This document shows, piece after piece, positions 6,818 to 9,818 of a stretch of DNA of 9,818 nucleotides. A program made the position numbers and the translations under genes. The notes beneath the pieces were generated by a model, which saw nothing but the letters and a program-made list of their open reading frames with translations, ran no database searches and was not told where the DNA came from. Position 1 is the stretch's first letter. The number at the start of each line of letters is the position of its first letter. The DNA is from Bacteroidales bacterium UBA3543 (GTDB taxonomy: Bacteria > Bacteroidota > Bacteroidia > Bacteroidales > UBA932): assembly GCA_002376715.1 (NCBI GenBank), contig DFOK01000097.1:1-9818 (forward strand), read 5' to 3'.

Positions 6818-7660
6818 TCAGAATCCCAGATTCGCTCCATCCAATATTTTCTTAAAAAACTCCAGATGTTCTACAAGGGCGTAGTCCCAGTAGATCCAGG
6901 AGTGGCGTCCCGGTGAGAGAAGCATTATGTGGGGAATCTTCATTTCGCGACATTTTGCTGAAAAGTCCAGGGTGGATTTTACATAATAATCTTCATATCC
7001 GCAGGATATTACCATGAGTTTGCCTGATCCTGCCACTTTGTCGAGGTTGTTTATTGGATTGTTGGCGTCGTAGAGCGGGTTCTCAGGCGTATAAGGGCCG
7101 AGAATTTGGCTAAGTTCCTTGTCGAGCAGATTGGGTGAGGTATGATAGATGTCAAGCACACCACTCATTGAGCCGGCTGACCTGAATCTGGAAATATCGT
7201 CAAGAAAAATGTTGATGGCCCCGAGACCGCCCATTGAAAGGCCCGTAATGAATGTCTTTTCGGGATCGAGATTGTATTTCTCCACCATTTGCGGATAGAG
7301 TTCCCGATCAAAAAAACTCCTCCATTGCATTTTGTTTTTATCCACGTTGTTTGCATACCAACTGTTGTAAAATCCATCCGGACAGATGATCCTGAACCCG
7401 AAACGGTCGCTGACCTGCTGAAGGTCGGACTTGTCTGCCCAATTGCGGTAGCATCCCGACCAGCCATGAAGCAGAAAGAGTGTGGGTATGGCTTCAGTGG
7501 TATTGTCATCCGATTTATTGCAGTATCTAGAGTGTCCCGGGGTGAATACCAGGATGGAATCGTCACATTTGAGAAGGTCGGAACTGATGATGATAAGTTC
7601 CTGCGCTTTCATTGTAAATGTGGCCAGAAGGAGGGCTGTAGCCAGAATTAGTTTTTTCAT
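6818..7660 (-). CDS. Secreted alpha/beta-hydrolase esterase (esterase D / PF00756-like)
   Basis: This 280-residue protein opens with a signal peptide (KK, then hydrophobic LILATALLLATF, likely cleavage near MKA/QE at 19-20), so it probably acts in the periplasm or outside the cell. Met17 is a poorer start because it would remove the signal. The fold markers are in order: strand and oxyanion-type loop FLLHGWSG (62-69), nucleophile Ser142 in GLSMGG, acid Asp224 in CGYEDYY, and His253 in GRHSWIYW. HSW and the PDG segment at 94-96 fit the esterase D / S-formylglutathione hydrolase / tributyrin and feruloyl esterase group. The substrate cannot be read from sequence; short acyl esters or polysaccharide-bound esters are reasonable guesses. 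The gene is alone on the minus strand, convergent with the alpha-oxoamine synthase and divergent from the HD gene. Its last codons and TGA overlap the end of the heptamer repeat element, so the natural C-terminus may have been altered. Confidence 0.85.
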   Translation of the reverse strand: MKKLILATALLLATFTMKAQELIIISSDLLKCDDSILVFTPGHSRYCNKSDDNTTEAIPTLFLLHGWSGCYRNWADKSDLQQVSDRFGFRIICPDGFYNSWYANNVDKNKMQWRSFFDRELYPQMVEKYNLDPEKTFITGLSMGGLGAINIFLDDISRFRSAGSMSGVLDIYHTSPNLLDKELSQILGPYTPENPLYDANNPINNLDKVAGSGKLMVISCGYEDYYVKSTLDFSAKCREMKIPHIMLLSPGRHSWIYWDYALVEHLEFFKKILDGANLGF

Positions 7661-7678
7661 TGTAGCATTTTTTTTTCT

Positions 7679-7686
7679 TACCTTTA
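7679..7686 (+). promoter_or_regulatory. Candidate -7 box for the HD-domain gene (TACCTTTA)
   Basis: TACCTTTA differs from TAnnTTTG only in the last base. It sits 19 bp before the ATG at 7706 and follows nine T (7668-7676) and two bases, the same arrangement as in front of gyrB. It directly abuts the opposite-strand -7 box at 7687-7694, so the two promoters cannot easily be occupied together. Confidence 0.55.
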
Positions 7687-7694
7687 CAAAATTA
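7687..7694 (-). promoter_or_regulatory. Candidate -7 box for the esterase gene (TAATTTTG on minus strand)
   Basis: The minus strand reads TAATTTTG here, an exact fit to TAnnTTTG. It is 26 bp before the esterase ATG. A minus-strand CTTG at 7716-7719 lies 21 bp further upstream, at a plausible distance for a -33 element. The AT-rich setting makes a chance match possible. Confidence 0.5.
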
Positions 7695-7705
7695 TAAAAT
7701 AATTT
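7689..7705 (+). repeat. AT-only 7-bp inverted repeat before the HD-gene start codon
   Basis: AAATTAT (7689-7695) and ATAATTT (7699-7705) are exact complements around AAA, ending immediately before the ATG. It overlaps the minus-strand -7 box. Being pure A/T, it carries little statistical weight. Confidence 0.3.
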
Positions 7706-9754
7706 ATGGAAACAACAAGAAACCTCAAAAACTACCGATCACTAATCTGGTTTGGCGTTTTGGCTCTACTGATGATCCTGCTCTATCCCGTTGAAGGAAA
7801 ATTCAAATATGAATACGCACGTGGGCAAGCCTGGATTTATGAGACACTTATTGCTCCGATTGATTTCCCTATTTTGAAGACTGAGGCTGAAATGCTTGTT
7901 GAAATCGAGCAGAAGACTTCGCGTATAGTCGAATATTACAACTTCAATGATGAGACAGGCGAAAGGATGATCGATGGTTTTATAAGGTTTTCCATTGATA
8001 ACTCTATTCCGAAGGATATTTCACGCCATGTATCCGAGTTTCTTACCGATGCTTATTACGGTGGAATAGTCTCCACTTTTGAAGATGATATATCGGATAA
8101 GGTGATATTCGTCAACAGGAACGGAAGGGTGACGGATATGCCTGCTCTGGAGGTTTATGATCAAAAGCGGGCCGCCGGTCTGCTACAGGCTGACCTGCGC
8201 TATACTTTTCCCAAGGTGGCCACCGATTCGCTTATAACATTACTTAATATTCCCTCCTGGATTGTGCCAAACCTCGAGTACGATGAGGATGTTACTGCGC
8301 TTTTACACCGCGATGCAGTCAATTACATTTCGCCCACCAAGGGTATTATCTACTCCGGTCAGCTGATTGTCTCCAAGGGGGAGATAGTCTCGGCTGAGAT
8401 CGAGCAGATTCTCGATTCCTACAAGGCTGAGTACAACAGAAGTTTTGGTTACAGCTCTTCGCGCGGATGGCTCATCGTCAGCCATATATTGACTGTGCTC
8501 ATATTGGTTGCACTTCTCTTTTTGGCTATTTTCTTCACTGCAAAGGAGGTGCTGAGACGCACCAGTCACCTGATGTTTATCCTGTTGATGGTATTTTTCT
8601 CCTTTGCAGCTACGGCTTTGGTCCACCGTCTTGGAGCCAATCTCATTTATCTGGTGCCTTTTGCGGCGCTGGTCCTCATTGCTGCCTCCTTTTTTAGGAA
8701 TGAACTTATCTTTCCCGTCTATGTAATATCGCTTTTGCCTCTTCTGCTAATCGCAGAGAATGGTATAGAACTGTTTGGCATAAATCTGGTGGCCGGCAGT
8801 ATCGGACTGCTTACTTATGCCCATTTCAACAGAGGATGGAAGTTGTTTCTCAATGCGGTCTTCATCTTTGCGGGAATGTTGGCTCTGTTGCTCTCATTCC
8901 GTCTATTGACGGATGATGCAGCGATGATCTGGAAGAGTTATACTGTGACATTCATTGCTATCAATGCAGTGTTATGCGTTGTTCTCAATCCCTTTGTACT
9001 CCTCTTTGAAAGGATATTTTCATTTACCTCATACTCCCGTCTCTTTGACCTTACCGATAGCAGCAATCCTCTGCTTCAGGAACTATCGCACCGCGCACCA
9101 GGCACTTTCCAGCACTCTCTTATGGTGGCAAATATGGCCGAAAATGCTGCGCGGGAAATTGGTGCCAATGCCATGTTGGCAAGAGCAGGTGCAATGTACC
9201 ATGATGTGGGAAAAATTGAAAATCCCGCTTGCTTCATTGAAAATGTCAATCCCGGTAGCGGACAGGATAATTACCATAAAGGACTTACACCGGAAGAGAG
9301 CGCTGCAGATATAATCCGTCACGTTGATGACGGACTTGCGCTTGCCCGCAAATTCCATCTTCCGGATGTGATAAAAGACTTCATACGCTCGCATCACGGA
9401 CAATCGATGACTCTCTATTTTTATAATGTTTATTGCAATAACGGAGGTGATCCTAAGAACACAGCACCTTTTACATATAGAGGAATGCTTCCTACTACCA
9501 AGGAACAGGTAGTGGTGATGATGGCGGATGCTGTAGAGGCCGCCTCGCGTTCACTCAAGAAATATACCGATGAAAGTATCTCAGAACTGGTTGAGGAGAT
9601 TCTCGGTTCACGGCTTTCAGACCAACAGCTTGTCCGTGCAGACATCTCACTCAAAGAAATAAATATAGTCAAGGAGTGCTTTAAACGGCAGATAAAACAG
9701 ACTTATCACGCGCGTATTGCATATCCCAAGCGCAAACGCGATAGCAAACAGTAA
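7706..9754 (+). CDS. PgpH-like 7TM-HD protein, predicted cyclic-di-AMP phosphodiesterase
   Basis: The architecture matches the 7TMR-HDED / 7TM-HD / HD family whose characterised member, Listeria PgpH, hydrolyses c-di-AMP to pApA at the inner membrane. The 682 residues comprise one N-terminal membrane helix (about 13-30), an extracytoplasmic HDED sensor domain (about 35-250), seven membrane helices (about 254-277, 288-306, 312-328, 334-350, 352-370, 379-400, 410-431), then a cytoplasmic HD domain. The metal ligands are all present: His470 (FQHSLM), His499-Asp500 (YHDVGK), His539 (RHVDD), His563-His564 (SHHGQ) and Asp608 (MADAVEAA), with spacing close to that of PgpH, so it should be catalytically competent. 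It is not an HD-GYP protein. The start follows an AT-rich leader and a TACCTTTA -7 box. The next gene begins 12 bp after its stop, likely an operon with a peptidoglycan peptidase, which suits the known link between c-di-AMP and cell-wall or turgor control. What the sensor domain detects is unknown. Confidence 0.92.
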   Translation: METTRNLKNYRSLIWFGVLALLMILLYPVEGKFKYEYARGQAWIYETLIAPIDFPILKTEAEMLVEIEQKTSRIVEYYNFNDETGERMIDGFIRFSIDNSIPKDISRHVSEFLTDAYYGGIVSTFEDDISDKVIFVNRNGRVTDMPALEVYDQKRAAGLLQADLRYTFPKVATDSLITLLNIPSWIVPNLEYDEDVTALLHRDAVNYISPTKGIIYSGQLIVSKGEIVSAEIEQILDSYKAEYNRSFGYSSSRGWLIVSHILTVLILVALLFLAIFFTAKEVLRRTSHLMFILLMVFFSFAATALVHRLGANLIYLVPFAALVLIAASFFRNELIFPVYVISLLPLLLIAENGIELFGINLVAGSIGLLTYAHFNRGWKLFLNAVFIFAGMLALLLSFRLLTDDAAMIWKSYTVTFIAINAVLCVVLNPFVLLFERIFSFTSYSRLFDLTDSSNPLLQELSHRAPGTFQHSLMVANMAENAAREIGANAMLARAGAMYHDVGKIENPACFIENVNPGSGQDNYHKGLTPEESAADIIRHVDDGLALARKFHLPDVIKDFIRSHHGQSMTLYFYNVYCNNGGDPKNTAPFTYRGMLPTTKEQVVVMMADAVEAASRSLKKYTDESISELVEEILGSRLSDQQLVRADISLKEINIVKECFKRQIKQTYHARIAYPKRKRDSKQ

Positions 9755-9766
9755 TCCGTACGTCAG

Positions 9767-9818
9767 ATGCGACAATTTATCAGACCCTCATATCTTAAAC
9801 AGGGTGATACTATAGGAG
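9767..9818 (+). CDS. Start of probable LD-carboxypeptidase (peptidase S66), truncated by window end
   Basis: An ATG 12 bp after the preceding stop opens a frame that runs off the window after 17 codons, reading MRQFIRPSYLKQGDTIG. The pattern P-x-YL-x-x-GD-x-IG is the usual N-terminus of S66 LD-carboxypeptidases (muramoyltetrapeptide carboxypeptidase / MccF family) in Bacteroidota, which remove the terminal D-Ala from murein tetrapeptides during recycling. The catalytic Ser, Glu and His lie beyond the window, so the call rests on this short motif and on operon position behind the HD gene. Confidence 0.6.
   Translation, partial: MRQFIRPSYLKQGDTIG

Larger units (their letters stand above)
6621..6823. 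repeat. Intergenic degenerate heptamer-repeat element with inverted ends
   Basis: This fills the whole space between the stops of two convergent genes. It starts with TTCTGAG (6621-6627), directly after the TAG of the alpha-oxoamine synthase, and ends with the exact complement CTCAGAA (6817-6823), which contains the stop codon of the esterase on the minus strand. The left two-thirds is G/T-rich on the plus strand and the right end is C/A-rich, so G/T repeats run toward each other from both sides. Composition differs sharply from the flanking genes. No ORF here looks coding. It could be a mobile MITE- or REP-like element, a slippage-grown array, or simply an elaborate intergenic terminator. 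Confidence 0.65.

Noticed and set aside
6693..6884. Small 63-residue ORF on the plus strand
   Set aside because: It lies in the repeat element and runs into the 3' end of the opposite-strand esterase; its composition only reflects the repeats and there is no promoter or family signal.
9062..9754. HD-GYP cyclic-di-GMP phosphodiesterase
   Set aside because: There is no GYP motif, and the preceding seven-helix and HDED domains define the PgpH group.

Overview
The window looks like chromosomal core sequence from a Bacteroidota bacterium, most likely order Bacteroidales. The evidence is Bacteroidetes-type -7 boxes (TAnnTTTG) instead of sigma-70 -10 boxes, A/T-rich leaders without Shine-Dalgarno motifs, an outer-membrane barrel ending in Phe behind a signal peptide, and protein versions that read as Bacteroidales (GyrB, a 7TM-HD phosphodiesterase, an alpha-oxoamine synthase). 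Genus cannot be fixed from sequence alone. I saw no integrase, transposase, phage gene, CRISPR array, tRNA or rRNA.

Layout, left to right. (1) 2-3291, plus strand: the 3' part of a large TPR-repeat protein, then, 2 bp later, a signal-peptide-bearing outer-membrane beta-barrel protein; these probably form one translationally coupled envelope unit. (2) 3292-5331: a promoter with a perfect 8-bp inverted repeat, then a complete gyrB. (3) 5361-6620: a PLP-dependent alpha-oxoamine synthase (the serine palmitoyltransferase / KBL / BioF superfamily), 29 bp after gyrB. (4) 6621-6817: the only sizeable intergenic stretch, filled by a degenerate 7-bp-period repeat that turns back on itself as an imperfect inverted repeat between two convergent genes. 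(5) 6818-7660, minus strand: a secreted alpha/beta-hydrolase esterase with an intact Ser-Asp-His triad. (6) 7661-7705: a 45-bp divergent promoter region with abutting opposite -7 boxes. (7) 7706-9754: a complete PgpH-like 7TM-HD protein, a predicted cyclic-di-AMP phosphodiesterase. (8) 9767 to the end: the first 17 codons of what looks like an LD-carboxypeptidase (peptidase family S66).

Most genes point to housekeeping and cell-envelope work: DNA supercoiling, probable lipid or cofactor acyl-condensation, outer-membrane structure, c-di-AMP turnover and peptidoglycan recycling. I did not find a convincing new multi-gene system. The parts most worth a second look are the heptamer repeat element at 6621-6823, the shared T9-C-N-TACCTTT promoter architecture with its nearby inverted repeats, the uncharacterised TPR/barrel pair, and the unresolved substrate of the alpha-oxoamine synthase.
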